Source: Acidiphilium sp. C61
GTDB lineage: Bacteria > Pseudomonadota > Alphaproteobacteria > Acetobacterales > Acetobacteraceae
DNA length: 64,000 nucleotides
Direction: 5' to 3'
Assembly: GCF_902712915.1 (NCBI RefSeq)
Contig: NZ_CACTIA010000005.1
Coordinates: 3,136,501-3,200,500 of the forward strand
Positions 1 to 7,938 of the stretch are shown piece after piece. The notes under the pieces were generated by a model. The model had not been told where the DNA came from. It made no database searches and saw only the letters and a list, made by a program, of their open reading frames with translations. Each line of letters starts with the position of its first letter. The first letter of the stretch is position 1. The position numbers were made by a program, and so were the translations under genes.

Positions 1-728
1 CCGGCCTGATCGCGATGAAGCTCGACGAGGGCGACCGCCTGATCGGCGTCGCCACCTGCCGCGAGGGCGACGACGTGTTCCTCGCCACCCGCCAGGCCCG
101 CTGCATCCGCTTCCAGATCACCGACGAGACCCTGCGCGTCTTCGCCGGCCGCGACTCCAGCGGCGTGCGCGGCATCCGCCTCGGCGCCGGCGACGAGGTG
201 ATCTCGCTCTCCGTGCTCCGCCATGTCGAGGCGAATGTGGACGAGCGCGCGGCCTACCTGAAATACGCCGCCGCCCAGCGCCGCACCGGCAGCGAGGAGC
301 CCGAGGCCGATGCCGTGGAAAACGACGAGGCGGCGGCCGACATCCAGCTCGCCCCCGAGCGGATCGCCGAGCTGCAATCGGCCGAGGAAATGCTCCTCAC
401 CGTCACCACCGGCGGCTTCGGCAAGCTCTCCTCGGCCTATGAATACCGCGTCACCGGCCGCGGCGGGCAGGGCATCGGCAATATCGCGCTCGCCGCGCGC
501 AATGGCCGCGCGGTTGCCGCGAGCTTCCCCGTCCGGCCGGGCGACGACATCATGCTGGTAACCGACCAGGGCAAGCTGATCCGCGCGCCGGTCGATCAGG
601 TGCGCATCACCGGCCGCCAGGCGATGGGTGTCACACTCGTGCGGGTCGAGAAAGATGAGCAGGTGACCAGCGTTTTCCCGGTCATCGACGATGGCGAGGA
701 GGAAGGCTTGGAGGAACGGGATGCGTGA
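1..728 (+). CDS. gyrA: DNA gyrase subunit A, C-terminal part (5' end outside window)
   Basis: This is the C-terminal DNA-wrapping (beta-pinwheel) part of GyrA, the DNA-cutting subunit of gyrase that introduces negative supercoils. The reading frame is open from base 3 with no start codon needed, so the gene begins upstream of the window. Repeated blade-like segments are visible, such as SSGVRGIRLGAGDEVISLSV and YRVTGRGGQGIGNIALAARN, followed by an acidic tail (DDGEEEGLEERDA) as in many GyrA proteins. The TGA stop overlaps the ATG of coaD, so the two are probably co-transcribed. ParC is the main alternative, but the GyrA-like blade motifs and acidic tail favour GyrA. Confidence 0.93.
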   Translation, partial: GLIAMKLDEGDRLIGVATCREGDDVFLATRQARCIRFQITDETLRVFAGRDSSGVRGIRLGAGDEVISLSVLRHVEANVDERAAYLKYAAAQRRTGSEEPEADAVENDEAAADIQLAPERIAELQSAEEMLLTVTTGGFGKLSSAYEYRVTGRGGQGIGNIALAARNGRAVAASFPVRPGDDIMLVTDQGKLIRAPVDQVRITGRQAMGVTLVRVEKDEQVTSVFPVIDDGEEEGLEERDA

Positions 729-1230
729 GGGCGGCTTGGTCGGGCTGTATCCGGGAACCTTCGATCCGATCACCAACGGACATCTCGACATCATCGGCCG
801 CGCCGCGCAGCTCTGCGCGAAGCTGGTCATCGGTGTCGCGCGCAACGCCGGCAAGGGGCCGCTCTTCCCCACCGACGAGCGGGTCGAGATGGTGCGCGCC
901 GAGATCGCGCCGATCGCCGCGCGCACCGGCACCGTGATCGACGTCCAGCCGTTCGACTCGCTGCTGATCGGCTTCGCCCAGCAGGTCGGCGCACAAGTGA
1001 TCGTGCGCGGCTTGCGCGCGGTCTCCGACTTCGATTACGAGTTCCAGATGGCCGGGATGAACGCACGGCTCGACCAGCAGATCGAAACCATCTTCCTGAT
1101 GGCGAGTGAGCGGCACCAGTTCATCTCCTCGCGCTTCGTGAAGGAAATTGCCCAGCTGGGCGGCGACATCTCGAGCTTCGTTCCGAAACTGACCTTGGAG
1201 AGGACCCTTCGCCGGGTTGGCAGACCATGA
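721..1230 (+). CDS. coaD: Phosphopantetheine adenylyltransferase
   Basis: CoaD catalyses the fourth step of coenzyme A synthesis, transferring AMP from ATP to 4'-phosphopantetheine to give dephospho-CoA. The nucleotidyltransferase signature YPGTFDPITNGHLDII sits at the N-terminus, with its T/HxGH motif. The C-terminal motif ISSRFVKEIAQLGGDISSFV is also typical. I chose the ATG at 721 rather than the in-frame ATG at 691. It gives the usual length of 169 residues, has a GGAGGA-like ribosome site about 5 bases upstream, and overlaps the gyrA stop. The 3' end overlaps the next gene by ATGA, indicating a translationally coupled gyrA-coaD-cyclophilin set. Confidence 0.95.
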   Translation: MREGGLVGLYPGTFDPITNGHLDIIGRAAQLCAKLVIGVARNAGKGPLFPTDERVEMVRAEIAPIAARTGTVIDVQPFDSLLIGFAQQVGAQVIVRGLRAVSDFDYEFQMAGMNARLDQQIETIFLMASERHQFISSRFVKEIAQLGGDISSFVPKLTLERTLRRVGRP

Positions 1231-1781
1231 TCATCAGACGCCGCACGCTATTAGCCGCCGCCGCATCCACCCCTCTTGCCGGAGTTTTCATGTCCGAATC
1301 CGCTTCCGCCGCCAGCCCGTCGAACACCATCCACCTGACGCTGCCCTTCGGCGTCGTCACGATCGAGCTGCGCCCCGACCTCGCGCCGAAAACCTGCGAG
1401 CAGATCCGCACGCTGACCGCCCGCGGCTTCTATGACGGCTGCGAGTTCTTCCGCGTGATCGCCGGCTTCATGGCGCAGACCGGCGACCCGTCCAACACCG
1501 GCACCGGCGGCAGCAACCTGCCCAACGTCCCCGCCGAGTTCACCGACAAGGCGAAGTTCCTGACCGGGTCTCTCGGCATGGCCCGCACCGCCGACCCCAA
1601 TAGCGGCAACAGCCAGTTCTTCATCTGCTTCGCCCCCGCCGCCTGGCTCGACGGGCAATACACGCTGTTCGGCCAGGTCACCGCGGGGATGGACTTCGTC
1701 GACCAGATCAAGAAGGGCCAGGGCCAGAGCGGCCGCGTCACCGACCCGACCAAGATCATCAAGATGGAACTCGCCGCGTAA
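1227..1781 (+). CDS. Exported peptidyl-prolyl cis-trans isomerase (cyclophilin type)
   Basis: A cyclophilin that catalyses proline cis-trans isomerisation during protein folding. The core shows the family motifs GSLGMARTADPNSGNSQFFI and LDGQYTLFGQV, which line the active site. The N-terminus carries three arginines and a hydrophobic alanine-rich stretch ending near SASAAS, which looks like an export signal, possibly twin-arginine. The mature enzyme would then act in the periplasm. The ATG overlaps the coaD stop. An internal ATG near 1290 would give a cytoplasmic form without the signal, so the location is an inference. Length (184 residues) is normal for a signal peptide plus one cyclophilin domain. 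Confidence 0.92.
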   Translation: MIIRRRTLLAAAASTPLAGVFMSESASAASPSNTIHLTLPFGVVTIELRPDLAPKTCEQIRTLTARGFYDGCEFFRVIAGFMAQTGDPSNTGTGGSNLPNVPAEFTDKAKFLTGSLGMARTADPNSGNSQFFICFAPAAWLDGQYTLFGQVTAGMDFVDQIKKGQGQSGRVTDPTKIIKMELAA

Positions 1782-1813
1782 TACCGGCAATCCGTCTCAG
1801 CCTCTTGACGAAC

Positions 1814-1840
1814 CCCGCCGGAATTGGTCTTTCCGGCGGG
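1814..1840 (+). terminator. Hairpin terminator after the cyclophilin gene
   Basis: A perfect 10-bp stem (CCCGCCGGAA / TTCCGGCGGG) with a 7-base loop lies 33 bases after the stop codon and 11 bases before the tRNA. There is no long T run, so it may act as a weak terminator or as an RNA-processing boundary. Confidence 0.6.
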
Positions 1841-1851
1841 TCATCTGGTGA

Positions 1852-1927
1852 GAGCCCGTAGCTCAGTTGGTAGAGCACGAGACTTTTAATCTTGGGGTCC
1901 AGGGTTCGAATCCCTGCGGGCTCACCA
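1852..1927 (+). tRNA. tRNA-Lys (anticodon TTT)
   Basis: A full cloverleaf can be drawn. The 7-bp acceptor stem is GAGCCCG/CGGGCTC. The D arm is GCTCAGTTGGTAGAGC, the anticodon stem CGAGA/TCTTG encloses loop CTTTTAA (anticodon TTT), and the T arm contains GGTTCGAATCC. The discriminator is A and the terminal CCA is encoded. Confidence 0.97.
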
Positions 1928-1955
1928 TGACCCACACGGCGCGGAGAGCCTCTCC

Positions 1956-2417
1956 TTGAGCTATATCGAGCAGGTCCTGCAGCCTGACGAAACCGTGCTG
2001 AGCTGGACGCATCTCCACTGGTTCGTCTATCTGCGCGGGATGTTCACCATTGTCATCGCCTTTGCCCTCATCGTGGCGGGCGGCGTGGCATCCCCCCGTT
2101 CGGCGACGATCCTGCATTTCGCGGCGGCGGCGGCGTTCCTCCTCGGCTGCTGGCTGCTGTTCGTCGCCTGGCTTCGGCGCATGTCGACCGAGCTTGCGGT
2201 CACCGACCGGCGGGTGATCCACAAAAGCGGCATTTTCGGCCGCACCACGCATGAGATGAGCCTGGACAAGGTCGAGAGCGTCGAGGTCCGCCAGTCCCTG
2301 GCCGGCCGCCTGTTCAATTACGGCACGGTGATTGTGCGCGGCACGGGGTCCACCTGGGAACCATTCCCGCGCATTGCCGACCCGCTGGTCTTCCGCAGCA
2401 GCATCACCGCCGCCTGA
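1956..2417 (+). CDS. Membrane protein with bacterial PH domain (YdbS/YdbT type)
   Basis: A 153-residue protein with two hydrophobic segments, at roughly residues 23-46 and 52-75, followed by a bacterial pleckstrin-homology-like domain. The segment TELAVTDRRVIHKSGIFGR and the following MSLDKVESVEV pattern are characteristic of the bPH2 family. Function is not established. Such proteins are membrane-anchored and are often found as isolated genes. The start is a TTG 28 bases after tRNA-Lys, with GGAGAG upstream; no better ATG is available in frame. The gene converges on the L,D-transpeptidase gene with 9 bases between stops. Confidence 0.8.
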   Translation: MSYIEQVLQPDETVLSWTHLHWFVYLRGMFTIVIAFALIVAGGVASPRSATILHFAAAAAFLLGCWLLFVAWLRRMSTELAVTDRRVIHKSGIFGRTTHEMSLDKVESVEVRQSLAGRLFNYGTVIVRGTGSTWEPFPRIADPLVFRSSITAA

Positions 2418-2426
2418 TCCGGCATT

Positions 2427-3251
2427 TCAGGCGGCGTTCGCCGAATCGATCACCACCAGCAATCCGCCGGCGAGCGGCGAGGGGGTGCGGTCGGCCGGCA
2501 GCGTCGCCGCCATCCGCATGTTGTCCCGTGCTTCGGCCTCCTGCTCCCGGTCCAGCACGCCGTGGCGATCGAGAAAGCGGTTCATTGCCGCCGAGATCCG
2601 CACGCATCCCTGCGAGGCCGGGTGCCCGAGGCGCGGCTCCAGCAGGTCGGGATCGGTCGCATGCACCAGCAGCCGGATCTCGCCGGTCTCGCCATCGCGC
2701 CGCCAGCCTTTTTCCGCGACCCGCCAGCCGAAATCCCAGACCCGCATGCCCTTGAGGCCAAGCCCGCGCACATGGTTTTCGTTGAATGTGCCAAGCGCGC
2801 GGTAATCGAGAATGGACGTGGTGTGGGCGAACACGCCGACCGGGGTGATAAAGTATCCGCGCCGCCCGGATTGCCCGGTCGAGACCGCGTCGCAGCCGAC
2901 CACCCGCCACGATTCCGACGGGGCGGCGGCGACGAGGCAGAGTCGTTGCACGCTGTGATCGCGATTGACGACGACAATGAGCTGCGGCCGGGTCAGGCTG
3001 ACACCCGCGCGCGCCAGCGTGCCCTGCGTCGCCGCAATCCAGGCGGCGGCGGCGGCGGGTGCGGGGAGGGTGGCGCGCGGCACCTCGCGCGCCAGCGCCG
3101 CCCGTGTCTCTGCGGTCTCGGCATCGAAGATCGTGCCCGCGGTGCCGCGCGCCGGCTCTGGGCGTGGCAGCGCCGTCCGAAGCGCCGGACGCGCGCAGCC
3201 TGCCAGCACGACCGCCAGCGCCAGCCACATCCCGGTGCGCAACCGTCTCAT
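2427..3251 (-). CDS. L,D-transpeptidase lipoprotein (YkuD domain)
   Basis: A YkuD-family cysteine transpeptidase that makes 3-3 peptidoglycan cross-links or attaches proteins to the wall. The catalytic motif GHPASQGCVRI is present in the C-terminal half. The N-terminus is a short basic region, a hydrophobic run (LALAVVLAGC) and a lipobox cysteine, so the protein is probably an outer-membrane or periplasmic lipoprotein. I chose the second ATG of an MM pair, at 3251, because GGAGGG at 3256-3261 is then correctly spaced; an upstream in-frame ATG at 3284 has no ribosome site. The physiological substrate is not determined by sequence. Confidence 0.88.
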   Translation of the reverse strand: MRRLRTGMWLALAVVLAGCARPALRTALPRPEPARGTAGTIFDAETAETRAALAREVPRATLPAPAAAAAWIAATQGTLARAGVSLTRPQLIVVVNRDHSVQRLCLVAAAPSESWRVVGCDAVSTGQSGRRGYFITPVGVFAHTTSILDYRALGTFNENHVRGLGLKGMRVWDFGWRVAEKGWRRDGETGEIRLLVHATDPDLLEPRLGHPASQGCVRISAAMNRFLDRHGVLDREQEAEARDNMRMAATLPADRTPSPLAGGLLVVIDSANAA

Positions 3252-3354
3252 CATGCCCTCCGCCGCAGCCTCGATGCCGAACATGAGCTAGACGAAGTGC
3301 ATCGGTCATTGATCCAGCGCAGCCCCCTGTTTGACCGGCACGGTCCGCGGCATT

Positions 3355-3459
3355 AGAGCATCATCCGATCAGATGGAATCATCTGATCGGATAAACATGC
3401 TCTACTTATCAATATGCTAGAGCACTACATCCGATCCAAAAGGATCGGAACGTGCTCTA
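3355..3459. repeat. Two-hairpin intergenic repeat, copy 1 (A-B order)
   Basis: Hairpin A runs from TAGAGCATCATCCGATCAG to a matching right arm ending GCTCTA. A linker (CTTATCAATATG) leads to hairpin B, whose arms contain CCGATCC and GGATCGG and end GTGCTCTAG. A degenerate half-copy follows to about 3540. This and the degenerate tail are all that I can see in the 354-bp gap between the L,D-transpeptidase start and the ScfR-type regulator. Confidence 0.85.
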
Positions 3460-3605
3460 GAGCGTCATCCGGTTGATCATCAATGGTATTTCCAGTCCAT
3501 CGGGCGCGATCATCCGATCGGTCGATGGTCTGACTATCGCCGGCCGCTTCCCACCTTGCGCCACGTCGCGCCGGCAGGGCCTGGCCACGTCGAGGGATTT
3601 GTCTT

Positions 3606-5036
3606 TTGCGTGAACCAAAACTTTTCGCCGGTGCCCGAATCAGACTGATCCGCGAGCAGCGCGGCCTGCAGCAGCGCAATGTCGCCCGCCAGCTCGGCCT
3701 GTCGCCAAGCTACATGAACCAGATCGAGAACGACCGGCGGCCGGTGCCCTCGCGCCTTGCCGCACCGCTCTGCGATCTCCTCGGCATTCCGCCGGCCGAG
3801 CTGTCCGGCGATGACGAGGTCCGCCGCGCCGGCGACCTGCTCGAAGCCGCCCTCGACCCCGCCCTCGGCCCCGGCCGGCTGACCTTCGCCGAGGCCCGCG
3901 TCGCGGTGCGCGACACGCCGGAGCTTGCCCGCCGCTTCATCGCCCTCTATGCCGCCTACCGCTCGCTGCAAACCCGCGTCGCGCGCGATACCGCCCTCGG
4001 GCGCGAGGAACCCGGCCCCTTGCCGCCCTATGACGAGGTGCGCGACTGGGTGCAGTCCGAGCGGAACTACTTCCACGAGATCGACCTCGCGGCCGAGCGC
4101 CTCGCCGCCGACATTCACCCGGCGCTCGGCCACGAATCTGCGGCACTCGAACATCATCTGGCCACCGCGCACCGGATCGAGGTCGTGCTCTCGGCCAATC
4201 TCCTGCCCGACGGCATTCTCTGGCAGATCGACCGGCGCAACCGCCGGCTGCTGATCGCCGAGGAAATGCGGCTCGAAACCCGCCGGTTCTCCCTCGCCCA
4301 TGTGATCGGCCTGCTCAGCCATGGAAAGCTGATCTCGCGCCTGGTCGAGCGGGCGAAATTCTCTTCCGATGCGGCGCGCGGCATCGCCCGCGTCGCGCTG
4401 GCCAATTATTTCGCCGGCGCGCTGATCATGCCCTATGGCGGCTTTCTCGCCGAGGCGGAGGCCGAGCGATACGACATCCAGCGCCTGCAAATCCGCTTCC
4501 AGGCGAGTTTCGAGCAGGTCTGCCACCGGCTCAGCACGTTGCAGCGGCCGGGCGCGCAGGGAATTCCGTTCTTCTTCCTCAAGACCGATGTGGCCGGCAA
4601 CGTGCTCAAGCGCAGCAGCGCCACGCGCTTCCGCTTCGACCGTTTCGGCGGCCCGTGCCCGCTCTGGAATGTCTACCAGGCGTTTTCGCAGCCGGGAAAA
4701 ATCTCGGTCCAGCTCGCCCAGCCGCCGGGCGAGACCACCTATATCAGCATCGCCCGCACGGTCGGCGGCGGCGGCACGTCCTACCTCGCGCGGCCGCGCG
4801 CCGTCGCGGTCGGTCTCGGCTGCGAGATCCAGTATGCGCCCCGGATCGTCTACGCCGCCGGGCTCGATCTCGACCGGCCGGGTGCCATCGACCCGATCGG
4901 CCCCGGCTGCCGCTCCTGCCTGCGGGTTTCCTGCCGGCATCGCGCCATGCCGCCGATCGATGGCACGATCGATGTCGGCACCGCCGAGCGCGGCGTGGTG
5001 CCCTACCGGGTCAGCCGCCCGTTGCCCGGCGGCTGA
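3606..5036 (+). CDS. XRE-family regulator of the ScfR type (short-chain fatty acid sensing)
   Basis: A 476-residue transcription factor. Residues about 7-62 form a Cro/C1 helix-turn-helix (IRLIREQRGLQQRNVARQLG, then SPSYMNQIENDRRPVP). The central part resembles the IrrE/M78 domain but has no HExxH zinc motif. The C-terminal DUF2083 region carries the conserved cysteine cluster GCRSCLRVSCRHRAMPP. Relatives such as RamB, PccR and MccR bind short-chain acyl-CoAs and control acetate, propionate or glyoxylate metabolism. No target operon adjoins it, so the regulon cannot be read from context. The start is TTG at 3606; no in-frame ATG precedes the HTH. Confidence 0.85.
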   Translation: MREPKLFAGARIRLIREQRGLQQRNVARQLGLSPSYMNQIENDRRPVPSRLAAPLCDLLGIPPAELSGDDEVRRAGDLLEAALDPALGPGRLTFAEARVAVRDTPELARRFIALYAAYRSLQTRVARDTALGREEPGPLPPYDEVRDWVQSERNYFHEIDLAAERLAADIHPALGHESAALEHHLATAHRIEVVLSANLLPDGILWQIDRRNRRLLIAEEMRLETRRFSLAHVIGLLSHGKLISRLVERAKFSSDAARGIARVALANYFAGALIMPYGGFLAEAEAERYDIQRLQIRFQASFEQVCHRLSTLQRPGAQGIPFFFLKTDVAGNVLKRSSATRFRFDRFGGPCPLWNVYQAFSQPGKISVQLAQPPGETTYISIARTVGGGGTSYLARPRAVAVGLGCEIQYAPRIVYAAGLDLDRPGAIDPIGPGCRSCLRVSCRHRAMPPIDGTIDVGTAERGVVPYRVSRPLPGG

Positions 5037-5078
5037 CGCCATCTGGCCGCGGGAGGCGGCCTCGACTATCAGAACCGG

Positions 5079-6218
5079 ATGACGAACCCCGGCATTTCCG
5101 CGCGTTCCGCCGCCGCGTTGCGGATCGCCTCGCTTCGCCTTGCCGATTTCCGGTCCTACGCCCGGCTCGACTGGCAGCCCGGCGGCAAGATCGTCGCCCT
5201 TGCCGGGCCGAACGGCGCGGGCAAGACCAATCTGCTCGAAGCCGTTTCGCTGCTCGCGCCGGGCCGGGGCCTGCGGGGCGCGCGCCTCGCCGAGCTGGCC
5301 CGCCATGCGCCGGGCGCCGCCGGCGGCTGGGCCGTTGCCGCGAGGCTCGCGGGCAAGGAGGGCGGATTCGCGATCGGGACAGGCATCGAGGCGGGGCAGG
5401 GGGATCGCCGGCGCCTGCTGCTGGATGGCGAGCCGGTGCCGGCTTCGCGCCTCGCCGCCCGGTTTTCCTGCCTCTGGCTCACCCCGCAGATGGACCGGCT
5501 GTTCACCGAGGGGGCCTCATCCCGCCGCCGGTTTCTCGACCGCCTGGTGCTCGCCCTCGAACCGGCCCATGCCAGCGAGGTCGCTGCCTTCGAATCCGCC
5601 TCGGCCAACCGCAACCGGCTGATCGAGGCCGGGCGGTACGACCCGCTCTGGCTCGCCACGATCGAGGATTCGATGGCCCGCCACGCCGCCGCACTCACCG
5701 CGTCCCGGCTCTACGTCATCGAGCGGCTCAACGCGCTGCTCGCCGCCGGCACCGCCGATCCGTTCCCCGCCGCGCGCCTGTCGCTCGACTGCCCGATCGG
5801 CGCCGAACTCGCGCGCCGCCCGGCGCTGGAGGTCGAGGAGTGGCTGCGCGCCCGCTATGCCGCCTCGCGTGCCGAGCCGGTCGCCGCGATCTCGCCGCAG
5901 CGCGCCGATCTCGGTCTCGCCCAGGCGGCGAGCGGCCTCGTCGCGGCGCTGGCCTCGACCGGGCAGCAACGCGCGATGCTGGTGTCGATCGTTCTCGCGC
6001 ATGTGGCGCTGGTCGCCTCCGCCCGGGGCACGGCGCCGGTGCTGCTGCTCGACGAGCCGTTCGTGCATCTCGATGCCGCGCACCGGATGGCACTCGGCGA
6101 TGCCCTGCAGCGCGGGGAGGCGCAGGTGTTCTGCACCGCGACCGAGCGCGAGCAGTTCGCCGCCCTCGGCGATGCCGCGATCTGGACGGTCGGCGAGGGC
6201 GGTCTTCGCCGCGATTGA
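5079..6218 (+). CDS. recF: DNA replication and repair protein RecF
   Basis: RecF is an SMC-like ATPase that helps load RecA at single-strand gaps through the RecFOR pathway. A Walker A motif (GPNGAGKT) lies at residues about 43-50. The family segment FLDRLVLALEP is present, the signature-like STGQQRAMLVSIVLAHV lies in the C-terminal third, and Walker B is VLLLDEPF. Length (379 residues) is normal. The gene is not in the classical dnaA-dnaN-recF-gyrB arrangement; here it follows a ScfR-type regulator 42 bases downstream. Confidence 0.95.
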   Translation: MTNPGISARSAAALRIASLRLADFRSYARLDWQPGGKIVALAGPNGAGKTNLLEAVSLLAPGRGLRGARLAELARHAPGAAGGWAVAARLAGKEGGFAIGTGIEAGQGDRRRLLLDGEPVPASRLAARFSCLWLTPQMDRLFTEGASSRRRFLDRLVLALEPAHASEVAAFESASANRNRLIEAGRYDPLWLATIEDSMARHAAALTASRLYVIERLNALLAAGTADPFPAARLSLDCPIGAELARRPALEVEEWLRARYAASRAEPVAAISPQRADLGLAQAASGLVAALASTGQQRAMLVSIVLAHVALVASARGTAPVLLLDEPFVHLDAAHRMALGDALQRGEAQVFCTATEREQFAALGDAAIWTVGEGGLRRD

Positions 6219-6270
6219 GGCATTGGTGCAAGAGGATGGCGCCCCTCGCGCATCAACAGCGCTCTGCCCT

Positions 6271-6375
6271 AGAGCATCATCCGATCAGATGGAATCATCT
6301 GATCGGATTAAGATGCTCTGGTTATCAGTAAGATAGAGCACGACATCCGATCCTGATGGATCGGAACGTGCTCTA
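6271..6375. repeat. Two-hairpin intergenic repeat, copy 2 (A-B order, near-perfect)
   Basis: The clearest copy. Hairpin A has a left arm AGAGCATCATCCGATCAGAT and a right arm that is nearly its complement (ATCTGATCGGATTAAGATGC), around loop GGAATC. After linker GGTTATCAGTAAGAT comes hairpin B (AGAGCACGACATCCGATCC ... GGATCGGAACGTGCTCTA). It occupies the gap between the convergent recF and ribF genes. Confidence 0.9.
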
Positions 6376-6387
6376 ATCGGGCTTCGG

Positions 6388-7317
6388 TCAGATCGCCGCC
6401 AGCAGGCGCCGCGCCTCCTGCGCATCGGCCACGATCTGCGCCCGCAGCGCGTCGAAATCGGCGTAGCGCCGCTCCTCGCGGATGAAATGGTGCAGCGAGA
6501 CGGTGATATCCTGGCCGTAGAGATCGCCGGCGAAGTCGAACAGATGCGCCTCCAGCCGCGAGATCGCGCCCTCCGCCACGGTCGGGCGGCGCCCGATATT
6601 GGCGACGCCCTTGACCCTGCTGCCGTCCTTGAGCCGCACCGTCACCGCATAAACGCCGCGTGCGGGTTCCAGATGCCGGCCGAGTGCGACGTTGGCGGTG
6701 GGAAAGCCGATCGTCCGCCCCCGCGCGTCGCCATGCGCGACCACGCCGCGAATCGCGTGCGGCCGGCCGAGCAGTGCGGCGGCGCGTTCCGGATAGCCAT
6801 CCTGCAACAGCCGGCGGATCCGGCTGGAGGAAATCGGGCCCTCGGCATCATCCAGATGCGGCACGACCGTGAGGCCGATGCCATGCAATTCCGCGGTCTC
6901 GCGCAGCAGGGCGACATCGCCGCCCCGGCGGTGGCCGAAGGCGAAATCCGCGCCGCATGCCAGATGCGCCGCGCCGATGCCGCGATGCAGCACCTCGCCG
7001 ATGAATGCCTCGGCGCTCAGCTGCGAGAAGGCGCGATCGAAGCTGAGTTCATAGAGAAAATCGATCCCCTCTTCTTCCAGCGCCGCCGCCCGCTCGGCCT
7101 CCAGCATCAGCCGGAACGGCGGGTCCTCGGGGCGGAAGAACTCCCGCGGGTGCGGCGCGAAGGTGAGCACGGCGCGTGGCGCCTCCGGCCCTGCCGCGTG
7201 TGCTGCGCGCAGCACTTCGATATGGCCGCGATGCATCCCGTCGAAATTGCCGAGTGCCACCGAAGCGCCGCGCGCGTCCGCGGGAATCGCCGTCCAGTCG
7301 TGGAAGACGCGGATCAT
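6388..7317 (-). CDS. ribF: Bifunctional riboflavin kinase / FAD synthetase
   Basis: RibF phosphorylates riboflavin to FMN and adenylates FMN to FAD. The N-terminal FAD-synthetase domain shows VALGNFDGMHRGHIEVL (nucleotidyltransferase GxFDGxHxGH), and ISSSRIRRLL lies at its end. The C-terminal flavokinase domain shows GRTIGFPTANV and VANIGRRPTV. I start at the ATG at 7317, because the frame upstream belongs to the maoC gene read in another frame. The ATG overlaps the maoC stop (ATGA), so the two genes are coupled. Length of 309 residues is typical. Confidence 0.95.
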   Translation of the reverse strand: MIRVFHDWTAIPADARGASVALGNFDGMHRGHIEVLRAAHAAGPEAPRAVLTFAPHPREFFRPEDPPFRLMLEAERAAALEEEGIDFLYELSFDRAFSQLSAEAFIGEVLHRGIGAAHLACGADFAFGHRRGGDVALLRETAELHGIGLTVVPHLDDAEGPISSSRIRRLLQDGYPERAAALLGRPHAIRGVVAHGDARGRTIGFPTANVALGRHLEPARGVYAVTVRLKDGSRVKGVANIGRRPTVAEGAISRLEAHLFDFAGDLYGQDITVSLHHFIREERRYADFDALRAQIVADAQEARRLLAAI

Positions 7318-7775
7318 TCGGCGGCGCGCTTCTCGTTCTGCGCCACGGCGACGACGGCCTCGGAAGGCGGGATCACCACCGCCTCGCCCTCGATCACCAC
7401 CTTGCCGCGGACGAAGCACCGCGTGCGCATCGTCGCCCGCCGCTTCTCGTGATCGAGCGAGGCGACCTCGACCTCGGCGGTGACGGTATCGCCGATCCGC
7501 ACCGGCGCGCGAAACCGCATCGACTGGGTAAGATAGATCGTGCCCAGCCCCGGCAGCACCGTGCCGAGCACGGCCGAGATCAGGCTGCCGCACAGCATCC
7601 CATGCGCGACCCGCCCCTTGAACAGCGTCTCGTCGGCCAACTCCTGGTTCAGGTGAACCGGGTTGGTATCCATCGATACCGCCGAAAACAGCAGGATATC
7701 GGCCTCGGTGATGGTTTTTCCGAGCGCGGCGGTCTGGCCGGGCTGGAGCTGATCGAAGGGGACGCAGCTGGGCAT
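7314..7775 (-). CDS. MaoC-like hot-dog dehydratase
   Basis: A 153-residue single hot-dog domain protein of the MaoC/(R)-enoyl-CoA hydratase group. The hydratase motif is visible as SMDTNPVHLN followed by FKGRVAHGMLCGSLIS, supplying the catalytic Asp and His. The C-terminal half shows VRIGDTVTAEVEV. Such enzymes hydrate trans-2-enoyl-CoA and may feed polyhydroxyalkanoate synthesis (PhaJ) or act in beta-oxidation; the sequence does not settle which. It is translationally coupled to ribF downstream. Confidence 0.88.
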   Translation of the reverse strand: MPSCVPFDQLQPGQTAALGKTITEADILLFSAVSMDTNPVHLNQELADETLFKGRVAHGMLCGSLISAVLGTVLPGLGTIYLTQSMRFRAPVRIGDTVTAEVEVASLDHEKRRATMRTRCFVRGKVVIEGEAVVIPPSEAVVAVAQNEKRAAE

Positions 7776-7835
7776 GGGAACTCCCGTCGCGGGTCAAGCT
7801 ATCGCGATGCACAAAGCGCCGGATCGGGGCGCCGG

Positions 7836-7938
7836 GTCAAGGCCCCCGGTCAAGGCTCTGGTCAAGGCTCCCGCTCAAGGCCCCGGATCAAGGCCCCGGA
7901 TCAAGGCCCCGGGTCAACGCTCTGGATCAGGGCTCTGG
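7836..7938. repeat. Short tandem repeat (12-14 bp unit, about 8 copies)
   Basis: Consecutive variants of TCAAGGCCCCGG(G/A) run through the gap between maoC and the glycosyltransferase gene. The last unit forms the glycosyltransferase's TGA stop (TCA on the plus strand), so the repeat extends into the coding end. Confidence 0.8.

Noticed and set aside
3534..5306. A 590-codon open frame antisense to the ScfR-type regulator
   Set aside because: No recognisable domain, composition of a shadow frame, and the plus strand has convincing HTH and cysteine motifs.
6388..7812. A 474-codon fused MaoC-RibF protein
   Set aside because: The upstream part is maoC read in the wrong frame; RibF starts at 7317 overlapping the true maoC stop.
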